Of a DNA stretch of 64,000 bases, positions 7,477 to 17,563 are shown one piece after another. The first letter of the stretch is position 1. The number at the start of each line of letters is the position of its first letter. The notes below the pieces were generated by a model. The model was given only the letters and a program-made list of their open reading frames with translations. It did not search any database and was not told where the DNA came from. Both the position numbers and the translations under genes were made by a program. Location of the stretch: assembly GCA_017463255.1 (NCBI GenBank), contig JAFTPP010000007.1, positions 1 through 64,000 on the forward strand, read 5' to 3'. Source of the DNA: Lachnospiraceae bacterium (GTDB lineage: Bacteria > Bacillota > Clostridia > Lachnospirales > Lachnospiraceae).

Positions 7477-9837
7477 TTATTTCTTTCCATCAAGACGCAT
7501 GGTAAGTCCGATACGTTTTTTAGCTACATCTACATCCATTACCTTTACATCTACAATATCGCCTACACTTACAGCCTCAAGAGGATGTTTAATGAAACGG
7601 TCTGTAATCTGTGAAATGTGTACCAAACCATCCTGATGTACACCGATGTCTACAAACACACCAAAGTCAATTACATTTCGCACGGTTCCCTTTAAAATCA
7701 TACCCGGCTTTAAGTCTTTCATGTCAAGAACATCACTTCTTAAAATTGGTGCAGGCATATTTTCACGAGGGTCTCTTGCCGGTTTTTCAAGCTCAGTAAG
7801 GATATCTGTTAATGTAATCTCACCGATGCCAAGTTCTTCTGCCAGTTTTTTCTTATCTTTAATCTGCTGCAACAAAAGAGTGCTCTGCTGACTTACAGGC
7901 AATTCTTTCTCTTTTACCTGACCTGTTTTTTGTGGTTCTTCCATCATCATACCACCCATGGCAGCTGCCAATGCCTTGCCCATGGCAGTATTGGTATTGC
8001 GGATTACCACCGGCTTTTGTTTTGGCTTTTGAACCTTTTCTTTCTTAGGTGCTGCCGGTTTTGCTTTGCCTTTGTTAGCCGCAGCTTCCTTCTGGATTTT
8101 TCTTACATCATCCATGGTAAGTCCCAGTTTAGCAAGAAGCTTCATGGTTGCCTCATAAGATTCCGGATGAACGCTTGTTGCATCAAGGGGATTCTCGCCA
8201 TCTAAAATACGCATAAATCCGGCACACTGTTCGTATGCCTTAGGTCCTAACTTGGCTACATTTAATAACTGGTTACGGTTGGTAAATCTACCGTTTTTCT
8301 CACGATATTCCACAATATTTTTTGCAATAGGCTTAGAAATACCTGAAATGTACTCAAGTAAAGAAGCAGAGGCTGTATTTAAGTCTACTCCGACTTTATT
8401 TACACAGTCTTCCACAACACCGTTTAAGGTTTCACCTAATTTTTTCTGGTTCATGTCGTGCTGATACTGACCTACACCAATGGATTTTGGATCGATTTTA
8501 ACTAATTCTGCCAGTGGGTCTTGCAATCTTCTTGCAATGGAAGCAGCGCTTCTTTGGCCTACATCAAAGTTCGGGAACTCTTCTGTTGCAAGTTTACTTG
8601 CAGAATATACAGAAGCTCCGGCCTCATTTACCACCACATATTGTAATGGGCGGTTTACTTCTTTAATCAATTCCACAATGACCTGTTCTGATTCTCTGGA
8701 AGCAGTTCCGTTTCCTACCGAAATAAGGTCAATGTTATATTTATCAATAAGGCGTTTTAATTCTTTTTTAGATTCTTCCACTTTATTCTGTGGTTGGGTA
8801 GGATAAATAACTTTGGTATCTAATACCTTACCTGTAGCATCTACAACTGCAAGCTTACATCCTGTACGGAAAGCAGGGTCCCAGCCCAATACTACCTTTC
8901 CTGCAATAGGCGGTGCCATTAAAAGCTGCTCTAAGTTCTTACCAAATACGGTAATAGCGCCTTCTTCTGCTTTTTCAGTAATCTCGTTACGGATTTCCCT
9001 TTCAATTGCCGGAGCAATTAATCTGCTGTAACTGTCTTCCACTGCCATTTGAATTAACGGTGTGGTAATCGGGTTCTCAGATGTAATAACCTGATGCGCC
9101 AAATATCCGATAATGGATTCTGTAGGCACTTCTACCTTTACGGTAAGAACCTTTTCTGTTTCACCACGGTTTACTGCAAGCACTCTGTGCCCTGCAATTT
9201 TCTTAAGAGGCTCTTCATACTGATAATACATTTCGTAAACAGTCTGCTCTTTATCATTTTTAGCTGTACTTACAAGCTTACCTTCATTCATGGTATATTC
9301 ACGGATATAGCTTCTGAAATCTGCATTGTCCGATACGCTTTCGGCAATAATATCCATAGCGCCCTGTAATGCTTCCGGAATATTCTTAACGCCCTTTTCC
9401 TCATTCACATATTCTGCTGCCGCTTCTTCAATAGGCGTGGTTATGGTCTGTTCCATAATCAGATTTGCAAGACCTTCCAAGCCTTTTTCCTTTGCAACAG
9501 AAGCTCTGGTCTTACGTTTCGGGCGATAAGGACGGTATAAATCCTCTACTACTACCAGGGTTTGCGCAGCAATGATTTTCTCTTTTAATTCATCCGTAAG
9601 CTGTCCCTGTTCTTCAATACTTGCAAGCACCTGTTGTTTCTTTTCTTCCAGATTGCGAAGGTACTCCAGCCTTTCATGAAGATTACGGAGAACCTCATCA
9701 TTTAAAGAACCGGTTACTTCCTTACGGTAACGGGAAATAAACGGAATGGTGTTCCCTTCATCTATTAATTTTACGGCAGCTTCCACCTGCCATACTTCAA
9801 CTTTTAATTCCTGTGCCAGTTGTTTGTTAATATCCAT
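7477..9837 (-). CDS. tex: Tex-family S1 RNA-binding protein (transcription accessory protein)
   Basis: Nucleic-acid-binding protein related to Tex/Spt6 with a role in transcription or RNA surveillance. Domains in order: helical N-terminal domain with ISRYRKEVTGSLNDE near residue 38; YqgF-like RNase H fold around GWDPAFRTGCKLAVVD (residue 318); helix-hairpin-helix region around NKVGVDLNTASASLLEYISG; S1 domain at the C-terminus with LKPGMILKGTVRNVIDFGVF. At 786 residues it is about 65 longer than typical. The excess is a Lys/Pro/Ala-rich linker at about 585-670 containing KAKPAAPKKEKVQKPKQKP. It has its own promoter. Confidence 0.92.
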   Translation of the reverse strand: MDINKQLAQELKVEVWQVEAAVKLIDEGNTIPFISRYRKEVTGSLNDEVLRNLHERLEYLRNLEEKKQQVLASIEEQGQLTDELKEKIIAAQTLVVVEDLYRPYRPKRKTRASVAKEKGLEGLANLIMEQTITTPIEEAAAEYVNEEKGVKNIPEALQGAMDIIAESVSDNADFRSYIREYTMNEGKLVSTAKNDKEQTVYEMYYQYEEPLKKIAGHRVLAVNRGETEKVLTVKVEVPTESIIGYLAHQVITSENPITTPLIQMAVEDSYSRLIAPAIEREIRNEITEKAEEGAITVFGKNLEQLLMAPPIAGKVVLGWDPAFRTGCKLAVVDATGKVLDTKVIYPTQPQNKVEESKKELKRLIDKYNIDLISVGNGTASRESEQVIVELIKEVNRPLQYVVVNEAGASVYSASKLATEEFPNFDVGQRSAASIARRLQDPLAELVKIDPKSIGVGQYQHDMNQKKLGETLNGVVEDCVNKVGVDLNTASASLLEYISGISKPIAKNIVEYREKNGRFTNRNQLLNVAKLGPKAYEQCAGFMRILDGENPLDATSVHPESYEATMKLLAKLGLTMDDVRKIQKEAAANKGKAKPAAPKKEKVQKPKQKPVVIRNTNTAMGKALAAAMGGMMMEEPQKTGQVKEKELPVSQQSTLLLQQIKDKKKLAEELGIGEITLTDILTELEKPARDPRENMPAPILRSDVLDMKDLKPGMILKGTVRNVIDFGVFVDIGVHQDGLVHISQITDRFIKHPLEAVSVGDIVDVKVMDVDVAKKRIGLTMRLDGKK

Positions 9838-9897
9838 AATATTTACTACCTCTCATGCCGAAGCAATTTTTTATCCCCCCGGGGACCTACAGTTTCT

Positions 9898-9926
9898 ATT
9901 ATATAGGAAGAAAAATTTACTTTCAA
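9898..9926 (-). promoter_or_regulatory. Sigma-A promoter of tex
   Basis: On the minus strand TTGAAA (9921-9926) and a perfect TATAAT (9898-9903) are separated by 17 bases, about 60 bases before the tex ATG. Confidence 0.8.
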
Positions 9927-9981
9927 TATTCTAAAAGAAATGTTATAGTTAAAATAGGAAAAAACAATAAAGGATTAGCTA

Positions 9982-10350
9982 ATGAATAAGGAACAAAAAA
10001 TGCTTTTTTATTCCAAAGCCGCTATGGTTTTGGGAATTGTTACCATTGTAACAGCCATTTTTACAACCGTATATATTCCGTTTATTACCGGTGGGTTATC
10101 CATTATCTTTGCAGTGATTTCCCGCGGTGAAAAAAGACGTTTCTCATCCACTGCTTTAGGTGGTATTTTCTCAGCATGTGTAGGAATTTTTATCAACGTG
10201 ACAATCATTGTGGGATGTTTTTATTTGTATAATAACGATCCGCAAATCAGAGAACAGGTAAACGAATATATTGAACAGATGACAGGGCAGACATTAGATG
10301 AAGATTTCAGACTGACTGACTTATTTTCTCTGCCTACAAATCAACAATAA
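9982..10350 (+). CDS. Small two-helix membrane protein of unknown function
   Basis: A 122-residue protein with a hydrophobic pair at about residues 14-45, a short basic loop (RGEKRRFSS), a third hydrophobic stretch at about 57-82 and an acidic C-terminal tail. It resembles small DUF4190-type membrane proteins, but I do not assign a function. The ATG follows AAAGGA. It is the first of three rightward genes between tex and prfB, divergent from tex. Confidence 0.65.
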   Translation: MNKEQKMLFYSKAAMVLGIVTIVTAIFTTVYIPFITGGLSIIFAVISRGEKRRFSSTALGGIFSACVGIFINVTIIVGCFYLYNNDPQIREQVNEYIEQMTGQTLDEDFRLTDLFSLPTNQQ

Positions 10351-10382
10351 CGCATATCACTGCGTTTGGAAGGGAGGCTCAT

Positions 10383-10829
10383 ATGATGAACCCATTAGGC
10401 ACATACCCTGCTTCCGGCTCCATGTCATATTATGGTGACCAGTCAATCAAAAACGGTGGATATAAGTCGTCTCCGGAAGAATGTAAAACTTGCGAAAACC
10501 GTAAATATCAGGATGGTTCCGATGAGAATGTATCCTTTAAATCGGCAGCTCACATTTCCCCTGAAGCTGCAGCATCAAGGGTAAGAGCCCACGAGCAGGA
10601 ACATGTCTCTAACGCATATTCCGAAGCCGCAAGAAAAGGCGGGCAGGTAATCTCTGCAGCGGTGACCATTAAGACGGCAATTTGTCCCGAATGCGGAAGA
10701 ACTTATGTGGCCGGCGGTGAAACCGCTACTCAAATTAAGTATTTTAATGAAGAAAATCCTTATCAGCAGGATAAGAAGACTGCCGATTCCGCCGGTTACC
10801 GGGGAATGAATGTGGATATGTCCTGCTAA
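10383..10829 (+). CDS. Putative metalloprotease-like protein (HEQEH motif, SprA-related)
   Basis: A 148-residue protein. The first part contains a CKTCENRKYQDGSDENVSFK segment. The centre has RVRAHEQEHVSNAYSEA, an HExxH zinc-peptidase signature, and later ICPECGRTYVAGG, a CxxC pair. This combination is found in the SprA-related family of putative metalloproteases. A signal peptide is not evident, so location and substrate are unknown. GGGAGG precedes the ATG ATG start. Its neighbours are uncharacterised membrane proteins. Confidence 0.7.
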   Translation: MMNPLGTYPASGSMSYYGDQSIKNGGYKSSPEECKTCENRKYQDGSDENVSFKSAAHISPEAAASRVRAHEQEHVSNAYSEAARKGGQVISAAVTIKTAICPECGRTYVAGGETATQIKYFNEENPYQQDKKTADSAGYRGMNVDMSC

Positions 10830-10864
10830 AAACAATATATGGAAGGCAATTATTTAGTATTATC

Positions 10865-11572
10865 ATGTCAAAAATTAAAACTTGTGCAGAATTAAAAGCG
10901 ATTTCCAGAGATAAACTGTTAGGGCAATACGGACGTCTTATTAGCGCAATGCTCATTGTTGAGTTAATTACAACATTCTTAGATCTGATTGCAACCTCAG
11001 TGACAAGCTCTCTTGCCTATGGCAACATAATTTATAACGTTATCACTATCATAATACAGTTATTCTTAGGAATTTTTGCTTCCGGTAGTGCATATTTATA
11101 TTTAAACTTTATCAGTGACCGGCCATACAAACCATCCGATGTATTTCAAGGGTTTAAAATCCATACGGATAAGGCCATCTTATTACAGGGACTTTATGTA
11201 ATTACTTCCCTCCTATGTTTCTTGCCGGGTACGGTAATGTTATATCTTATCCGGGATTCATATACAGCTACTACCTTAATGATTACCATGGTGCTTATTC
11301 TTATAGGAACCGCTATTTATGCCATTGTCCTTTTAAACTTTTTCCCGTGTATCTATATGATTCACGACTTCCCGGATTTATCTATTAAAAAGATTCTAAA
11401 ATTCGGAATGCGCAAAATGAAGGGAAACCGGTTGAAATTTTTGTATATGGGCTTTAGCTTTTTACCTTTGCTTCTGGTAGGCATCCTTTCCTTTGGAATT
11501 GGGCTTCTGTGGGTGATGCCTTATATGAATACTGCAAAAGCACACTTATATCTGGAAATAATGGAACAGTAA
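10865..11572 (+). CDS. DUF975-type integral membrane protein
   Basis: A 235-residue protein with about five hydrophobic segments. The N-terminus (CAELKAISRDKLLGQYGRLI) is typical of the DUF975 family of Firmicutes membrane proteins. The conserved core includes PSDVFQGF and KILKFGMRKMKGNRLKFLY. Function unknown. It ends at a terminator shared with the convergent prfB gene. The ribosome binding site is weak. Confidence 0.75.
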   Translation: MSKIKTCAELKAISRDKLLGQYGRLISAMLIVELITTFLDLIATSVTSSLAYGNIIYNVITIIIQLFLGIFASGSAYLYLNFISDRPYKPSDVFQGFKIHTDKAILLQGLYVITSLLCFLPGTVMLYLIRDSYTATTLMITMVLILIGTAIYAIVLLNFFPCIYMIHDFPDLSIKKILKFGMRKMKGNRLKFLYMGFSFLPLLLVGILSFGIGLLWVMPYMNTAKAHLYLEIMEQ

Positions 11573-11577
11573 ACAAT

Positions 11578-11610
11578 GAACCCGCGACGTTAACGTCACG
11601 GGTTCTCTTT
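11578..11610. terminator. Bidirectional terminator between the DUF975 gene and prfB
   Basis: GAACCCGCGACGTTAACGTC ACGGGTTC forms a long, nearly perfect hairpin followed by TCTTT. Both convergent genes end within a few bases of it, so it can serve both strands. Confidence 0.75.
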
Positions 11611-12713
11611 ATGCTTTGATAAATTTTAAATATGCATTAATAAATAAATCAATGTTACCATCCATAACTGCATTTACATTGGCAGATTCGGCATTGGTTC
11701 TATGGTCTTTTACCATGGTATATGGTTGCATAACGTAGGAGCGAATCTGGTTACCCCAGCCGATATCCTTTACATCACCACGGATATCCGATAATTTTTC
11801 TGCATTTGCTTCCTGTTTTAACAAATATAACTTTGCTTTCAACATCTGCATTGCCTTATCCTTATTCATATGCTGACTACGTTCGTTCTGGCACTGAACC
11901 ACAATCCCTGTAGGTAAATGCGTAATTCTGATTGCCGATGAAGTCTTATTAATATGCTGACCTCCCGCACCACTGCTTCGGTAGGTATCAATCCTTAAAT
12001 CTCCTTCATCGATTTCAACTTCCAAATCTTCCTCAATATCCGGCATAACATCCAAGGATACAAAAGAGGTTTGTCTTTTTCCCTGTGCATTAAAAGGTGA
12101 AATTCGAACCAGTCTGTGAACACCTTTTTCTGATTTTAAATATCCGTAAGCATTCACACCGTTTACCTGGAAGGTAATCGATTTAATGCCCGCTTCATCT
12201 CCGTCAAGATAATCCAATACATCCACGGAAAAACCTTTTCGCTCTGCCCATCTTGAATACATACGATACAGCATTCCGGCCCAGTCACAGCTTTCCGTTC
12301 CGCCGGCACCGGCGTTCAGTTTAAGGATTGCATTATCTTTATCATATTCACCGTCTAACAAAGTACCGATACGGAGTTCTTCCAATGTTTCGATAAACTC
12401 ATCAAGCTCTTTTCTGATATCTTCTGCCATCTGGGGATCTTCATCTTCGTATCCCATTTCAATCAAATCGCCGATATCCTCAAACTGGGTTTTCAAACAG
12501 TCACAGGTTTCAACTAACTCTTTTAAGGATTTTAACTCTTTCATACGGCGGTTGGAATACTCCGGATCATCCCAGAAGCCCGGTGCTTCCATCTCTGCTT
12601 CCATTTCCTGAATTAACTTTTCCTTATCTGCTAAGTTAAAGTGAATCCCTTACTTCCGCCAATGGTGTTTCGTATGCCTGTAATTCAGATTTCATCTGGT
12701 CTAATTCTACCAA
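11609..12713 (-). CDS. prfB: Peptide chain release factor 2 (requires +1 programmed frameshift)
   Basis: RF2 ends translation at UGA and UAA. The main frame (from about 12637 to the stop at 11609) holds the GGQ motif in SSGAGGQHINKTSSAIR, the tripeptide region and LKLNAGAGGTESCDWA. Upstream lies a 25-codon zero frame starting at a TTG (12713) after AAAGGTGGTGA, encoding VELDQMKSELQAYETPLAEV and ending CTT-TAA-C. A +1 slip on CTT joins the two frames into a 367-residue protein, the normal RF2 length. The unusual point is that the in-frame stop is TAA, not TGA. It follows secA closely and is probably co-transcribed with it. Confidence 0.92.
12635..12652 (-). promoter_or_regulatory. Programmed +1 frameshift site of prfB (CTT TAA C)
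   Basis: On the minus strand AGG GAT TCA CTT TAA C aligns codon for codon with the E. coli element AGG GGG TAT CTT TGA C: an internal Shine-Dalgarno-like AAGGGA, three bases, slippery CTT, then the stop. The stop here is TAA (12636-12638). Confidence 0.88.
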
Positions 12714-12728
12714 AAAACGTCACCACCT

Positions 12729-15293
12729 TTATTTACGTCCACAACACTGTTTATACTTTTTGCCCGATCCACATGGACATGGGTCGTTTGGATATACTTT
12801 GGCTGCTTCTCTCTTAACGGGAGCCTTACCCAAAGAATCATCCTTATTTGTACCGGTTACCTTGGCAACCTGTTCTCTTTCCACTTTTTCTTCCACTTTA
12901 ACATGGAATAATAATCTGACTGTATCTTCTTTGACTGCTTCAATCATACCGTCAAACATTTCATAGCCCGCTAACTTATATTCCACAACCGGATTTCTCT
13001 GTCCGTATGCCTGTAAATGAACACCCTGACGGAGTTGGTCCATATCATCAATATGTGCCATCCATTTACGGTCAATTACTTTCAAAAGAATTACTCGCTC
13101 GATTTCACGGATTTGCTCCGGTTCAGGGAATTCAGCTTCTTTGCTCTCATAGAGTTTAACAGCTTCTTCCTTTAACTGGTGCATCAAACCGTTTTTCTTC
13201 TTTTTCTCAATACGGTCAAGTGTTACAGGTTCTAACGGAATCGTTGGAAGTAACAGGGTATTTAATTCATTCAAATCCCATTCTTCCGGCTCTGCATCAT
13301 CACCGATACTCATGTTGACACAATTTTCCACCATATCAGTAATCATCTTATAGATGACGTCACGCATACTCATTCCGTCTAATACCTGACGTCTTTCGGA
13401 ATAGATGATTTCTCTCTGTTCGTTCATAACCTGGTCGTATTCTAACAGATTCTTACGAATTCCATAGTTATTATTTTCAATTTTCTTCTGAGCATTTTCA
13501 ATGGCATTGGATACCATTTTGTGGGTAATCTCCTGTCCTTCCGGAACCCCCAATGCGTTAAACATTGTAATAAGACGTTCTGAGCCAAAAAGTCTCATAA
13601 CATCATCTTCCAAAGAAAGATAGAATTTAGATTCACCCGGGTCACCCTGACGACCGGAACGACCTCTTAACTGGTTATCAATACGTCTTGACTCATGTCT
13701 TTCCGTACCGATAATCTTAAGACCGCCTGCTGCCTTTGCCTCATCATCAAGCTTAATATCCGTACCACGGCCTGCCATATTGGTAGCAATGGTAACAGCG
13801 CCATGAATACCTGCGTCTGCAACAATTTCTGCTTCCATTTCATGGAACTTAGCATTCAATACTTTATGAGGAATGCCACGCTTTGTTAACAAAGAACTAA
13901 GTTCTTCCGAAGATTCAATTGTAATGGTACCAACCAGTACCGGCTGCTTTCTTGCATATGCTTCCTCAACAGCATCTACAATGGCATGAAGCTTTTCTCT
14001 TTTGGTTTTATAAACGGAATCCTGTTGATCAATACGGGCTACCGGCTTGTTGGTAGGGATTTCTACAACGTCCATTCCGTAGATATCACGGAATTCTTTT
14101 TCTTCTGTCAAAGCAGTACCTGTCATACCTGCTTTTTTCTCAAACTTATTAAAGAAGTTCTGGAAAGTAATCGTTGCAAGTGTCTTACTTTCTCTCTTAA
14201 CCTTTACTCTTTCCTTAGCTTCAATGGCCTGATGCAAACCGTCCGAATAACGTCTTCCCGGCATAATACGTCCGGTAAATTCATCTACGATACATACCTG
14301 CTCATCTTTTACCACATAGTCCTGATCCCTGAACATCAGATTATGGGCACGGAGTGCTAAGATAATGTTATGCTGGATTTCCAAATTTTCCGGGTCTGCA
14401 AGGTTTTCAATCTGGAAGAATCTCTCTACCTTAGTAACACCTTCTGCAGTAAGGTTTACCACTTTATCCTTCTCATTAACGATAAAGTCACCTGTCTCCT
14501 TTTGTTCCACACCCATGATGACATCCATCTTGGAAAGGTCCTTCATATCCTCACCACGTTTTAACTGGCGTGCAAGAATATCACAGGCTTCGTATAACTT
14601 GGTAGACTTACCGCTCTGACCTGAAATAATAAGCGGAGTACGGGCTTCGTCAATAAGCACCGAGTCAACCTCGTCAATGATGGCATAATGCAAATCACGA
14701 AGTACAAGCTGTTCTTTATAAATAACCATGTTATCCCTTAAGTAATCAAATCCCAATTCATTGTTTGTTACATAAGTGATATCACAAGCATAGGCTTCCC
14801 TACGCTCATCCGGTTTCATGCTGTTTAATACAACGCCTACCTTCAAACCTAAAAACTCATGGATCTGACCCATCCACTCAGCATCACGCTTTGCAAGGTA
14901 ATCGTTAACCGTAACAACCAAAACACCTTTTCCCTCTAAGGCATTTAAATATGCAGGTAAAGTAGATACAAGAGTTTTACCTTCACCGGTTCTCATCTCG
15001 GCAATACGTCCCTGGTGCAATATCAAACCACCGATTAACTGAACACGGTAATGCTCCATATTCAGTACACGTCTTGCAGCTTCACGTATGGTAGCAAATG
15101 CTTCCGGAAGAATATCATCCAAAGATTCTCCTTCCTGTACACGTTTCTTATACTCTGTAGTCTTTTCTCTCAATTCGATATCTGAGAGAGCCTGCATTGT
15201 AGGACGTAAGCTTTCTATCTTATCAATAATTGGACTTATGCGCTTTACTTCTCTTTCGCTTCTTGTTCCAATAATTTTCTGAACTATTTTCAT
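12729..15293 (-). CDS. secA: Preprotein translocase ATPase SecA
   Basis: Motor of the Sec pathway that drives unfolded preproteins through SecYEG. The 854-residue protein shows Walker [11 protein letters not shown] (about 100), the [19 protein letters not shown] block (about 207), the second ATPase half with GTDIKL and [11 protein letters not shown], and the C-terminal zinc motif [14 protein letters not shown] used for SecB or ribosome contact. The ATG follows AAAAGGAG. The many lipoproteins and signal-peptide proteins in the window would depend on it. prfB follows 15 bases after its stop. Confidence 0.97.
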   Translation of the reverse strand: MKIVQKIIGTRSEREVKRISPIIDKIESLRPTMQALSDIELREKTTEYKKRVQEGESLDDILPEAFATIREAARRVLNMEHYRVQLIGGLILHQGRIAEMRTGEGKTLVSTLPAYLNALEGKGVLVVTVNDYLAKRDAEWMGQIHEFLGLKVGVVLNSMKPDERREAYACDITYVTNNELGFDYLRDNMVIYKEQLVLRDLHYAIIDEVDSVLIDEARTPLIISGQSGKSTKLYEACDILARQLKRGEDMKDLSKMDVIMGVEQKETGDFIVNEKDKVVNLTAEGVTKVERFFQIENLADPENLEIQHNIILALRAHNLMFRDQDYVVKDEQVCIVDEFTGRIMPGRRYSDGLHQAIEAKERVKVKRESKTLATITFQNFFNKFEKKAGMTGTALTEEKEFRDIYGMDVVEIPTNKPVARIDQQDSVYKTKREKLHAIVDAVEEAYARKQPVLVGTITIESSEELSSLLTKRGIPHKVLNAKFHEMEAEIVADAGIHGAVTIATNMAGRGTDIKLDDEAKAAGGLKIIGTERHESRRIDNQLRGRSGRQGDPGESKFYLSLEDDVMRLFGSERLITMFNALGVPEGQEITHKMVSNAIENAQKKIENNNYGIRKNLLEYDQVMNEQREIIYSERRQVLDGMSMRDVIYKMITDMVENCVNMSIGDDAEPEEWDLNELNTLLLPTIPLEPVTLDRIEKKKKNGLMHQLKEEAVKLYESKEAEFPEPEQIREIERVILLKVIDRKWMAHIDDMDQLRQGVHLQAYGQRNPVVEYKLAGYEMFDGMIEAVKEDTVRLLFHVKVEEKVEREQVAKVTGTNKDDSLGKAPVKREAAKVYPNDPCPCGSGKKYKQCCGRK

Positions 15294-15416
15294 TCAAGTG
15301 TCTCCTTTTATTCAAAAAAACCTATTGTGTATTGTATCAGATTTATGAAGTAATTACAACTCATTACAATCTAAACTTTCTGTTAACAAACTGTGTCATT
15401 TGTTACGGCTTTTGCC

Positions 15417-15445
15417 TTGACCTTTGATATCTAAAGTGCTATGAT
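15417..15445 (+). promoter_or_regulatory. Sigma-A promoter of ptb-buk
   Basis: TTGACC (15417-15422), 17-base spacer, TATGAT (15440-15445), near-consensus and 54 bases before the ptb ATG. No clear Rex-type operator was found around it. Confidence 0.8.
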
Positions 15446-15499
15446 TTTCAAGGTATGGTTACTATTTTAACAAGATTAAATTGATATAGGAGTAGACAA

Positions 15500-16414
15500 A
15501 TGAGTATGAATTTTGATTCATTATTAGCAAAAGTAAGTGAATGCAGCATGAAAAAAGTTGCTGTAGCTGTAGCACAGGATGCGCCTGTACTCGAAGCTTG
15601 TAAAGCTGCAAAGGAAAGAGGAATTGCTGATTCAATCCTCGTTGGTGACGAAGCCAAAATCCGTGAAGTAGCTGATTCTATCGGTATGGATTTAACAGGT
15701 TATGAAATCATTCATGAAGAAGATACATACACTGCCGCATTAACAGCAGTTAAGTTAGTTCATGACAAAAAAGCCGATATGTATATGAAAGGTCTTGTAG
15801 ATACCAAATCATTCTTAAAGAGTGTACTTGATAAAGAAGTAGGCCTTAGAACCGGTAAAGCATTATCTCATGTATGTGTGTTTGAAATCAAAGGTGTTGA
15901 CAAACTCCTTTTCCTTTCAGACGTTGCTTTCATGACATATCCTACTCTTGAAGATAAAGTAAGCATTATTGAAAACACTGTTGAGATTTGCCATGCTTGC
16001 GGTATTGCAAATCCAAAGGTGGCTCCACTTGCAGCTGTTGAAGTGGTAAATCCAAAAATGCCTTGTACCGTAGAAGCTGCAGAATTAACAAAAATGTGCG
16101 AAGAAGGAAAGATTACAGGATGTGTTGTTGACGGACCTCTTTCTTTAGACCTTGCCATTGACCCGGAAGCTGCAAAACACAAAGGTGCAGAAGGAAGAAA
16201 GATTGTTGGCGATGCTGACGTTCTTCTTTTCCCTGATATTCATGCAGGTAACCTTGTTTATAAAGCACTTGTACATACTGCCGAAGTAAAGAACGGTAAT
16301 ATTTTAACAGGTACTGCTGCTCCGGTTATCTTAACTTCACGTTCAGATGACTTTGAAACAAAGGTAAATTCAATTGCACTCGGTGCAGTTGTTGCGGAAG
16401 CACTTAACAAATAA
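15500..16414 (+). CDS. ptb: Phosphate butyryltransferase
   Basis: Converts butyryl-CoA and phosphate to butyryl-phosphate and CoA, the penultimate step of butyrate formation. The 304-residue protein belongs to the phosphate acetyl/butyryl transferase family. KKVAVAVAQDAPVLEACK at the N-terminus, the central MYMKGLVDTKSFLKSVLDK and the C-terminal FPDIHAGNLVYKALVH and LTSRSDD blocks are characteristic. buk follows 34 bases downstream, which settles butyrate over acetate as the likely substrate. The ATG follows AGGAG. Confidence 0.95.
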   Translation: MSMNFDSLLAKVSECSMKKVAVAVAQDAPVLEACKAAKERGIADSILVGDEAKIREVADSIGMDLTGYEIIHEEDTYTAALTAVKLVHDKKADMYMKGLVDTKSFLKSVLDKEVGLRTGKALSHVCVFEIKGVDKLLFLSDVAFMTYPTLEDKVSIIENTVEICHACGIANPKVAPLAAVEVVNPKMPCTVEAAELTKMCEEGKITGCVVDGPLSLDLAIDPEAAKHKGAEGRKIVGDADVLLFPDIHAGNLVYKALVHTAEVKNGNILTGTAAPVILTSRSDDFETKVNSIALGAVVAEALNK

Positions 16415-16448
16415 AAAACATAGAAGAAGTTTCATGGAGGATTGAAAA

Positions 16449-17510
16449 GTGAAAAGCTTAATTATTAACCCTGGTTCAACTTCAACCAAAATCGGTGTGT
16501 TCGAAGATGAAACATTATTATTTGAAGAAACACTCAGACATTCAACAGAAGAAATCTCAAGCTACGCAAGCATTGTAGACCAAAAAGATTTCCGTAAAAA
16601 TATTATCACAAATCTTCTTACAGAAAAAGATTTTGATATTAAGTCTTTAGACGTAGTTGTAGGCCGTGGCGGTATGTTAAAACCGATTCCGGGTGGAACC
16701 TACGCAGTAACAGATGAACTCTTAGAAGACCTTAAAATCGGAAAACAGGGACAGCACGCTTCTAACCTTGGTGGTATCCTTGCACGTGAAATCGGCGATT
16801 CCATCGGCGTACCTTCTTACATTGTAGACCCGGTAGTTGTTGATGAATTAGATCCTATTTCAAGATATTCAGGGGTTCCTGAACTTCCAAGAACTTCTGT
16901 GTTCCACGCATTAAACCAGAAAGCAGTTGCAAAACGTTATGCAAAAGAACAAGGACGTCCTTATGATTCTATGGACTTAATCGTAGTTCATATGGGTGGT
17001 GGTGTATCAGTTGGTGCACATCACAACGGACGTGTTATTGACATTTTCAATGCCCTTGACGGTGACGGTGCTTTCTCTCCTGAAAGAGCAGGTTCTGTTC
17101 CAAGCGGCGCATTAATCAAAATGTGTTTCTCAGGAAAATATACAGAAAAAGAAATCTATAGCAAAATCGTAGGTAAAGGCGGCTTCAATGCATACTGCGG
17201 AACCAACGATATGCGTGATGTAGAAAAAATGGCAAATGAAGGAGATGCTCATGCAATTGAAGTTCGTGATGCTTTCATTCTTCAGATGGCAAAAGATATC
17301 GGTTCTATGGCTTGTACCTTAAAAGGAAAAGCAGAAGCCATCATTGTAACCGGTGGTATTGCTTATGACAAAGCTGTTGTAGCAGGATTAAAAGAAAGAT
17401 GTGAATGGATTGCACCATTTACAGTATATCCGGGTGAAGACGAATTACTTGCTCTTGCCCAGGGCGCACTCCGTGTTATGAACGGCGAAGAAAAAGCAAT
17501 GGAATACTAA
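16449..17510 (+). CDS. buk: Butyrate kinase
   Basis: Makes ATP from butyryl-phosphate and ADP, releasing butyrate. It is an ASKHA-fold acyl kinase of 353 residues. [16 protein letters not shown] (residues 5-20) is the N-terminal phosphate loop, followed by [25 protein letters not shown], the [12 protein letters not shown] block and [10 protein letters not shown]. The start codon is GTG after GGAGG. It forms a two-gene operon with ptb and is followed by a terminator. Its presence indicates the kinase route to butyrate; no butyryl-CoA:acetate CoA-transferase is in the window. Confidence 0.96.
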   Translation: MKSLIINPGSTSTKIGVFEDETLLFEETLRHSTEEISSYASIVDQKDFRKNIITNLLTEKDFDIKSLDVVVGRGGMLKPIPGGTYAVTDELLEDLKIGKQGQHASNLGGILAREIGDSIGVPSYIVDPVVVDELDPISRYSGVPELPRTSVFHALNQKAVAKRYAKEQGRPYDSMDLIVVHMGGGVSVGAHHNGRVIDIFNALDGDGAFSPERAGSVPSGALIKMCFSGKYTEKEIYSKIVGKGGFNAYCGTNDMRDVEKMANEGDAHAIEVRDAFILQMAKDIGSMACTLKGKAEAIIVTGGIAYDKAVVAGLKERCEWIAPFTVYPGEDELLALAQGALRVMNGEEKAMEY

Positions 17511-17522
17511 TTCTAAAATTGA

Positions 17523-17554
17523 AGGGAACAGCTCAATTGAGTTGTTCCCTTTTT
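17523..17554 (+). terminator. Terminator after buk
   Basis: AGGGAACAGCTCAATTGAGT TGTTCCCT forms a strong hairpin followed by TTTTATT, 13 bases after the buk stop. It also faces the end of the convergent collagen-like gene. Confidence 0.9.
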
Positions 17555-17563
17555 ATTAACTAA

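Noticed and set aside
7272..7505. Rightward 77-residue frame
   Set aside because: It is antisense to the FMN riboswitch and the end of tex.
15370..15410. Rex operator before ptb-buk (GTTAACAAAC)
   Set aside because: Only one half-site resembles the consensus; the second half does not fit at the required spacing.
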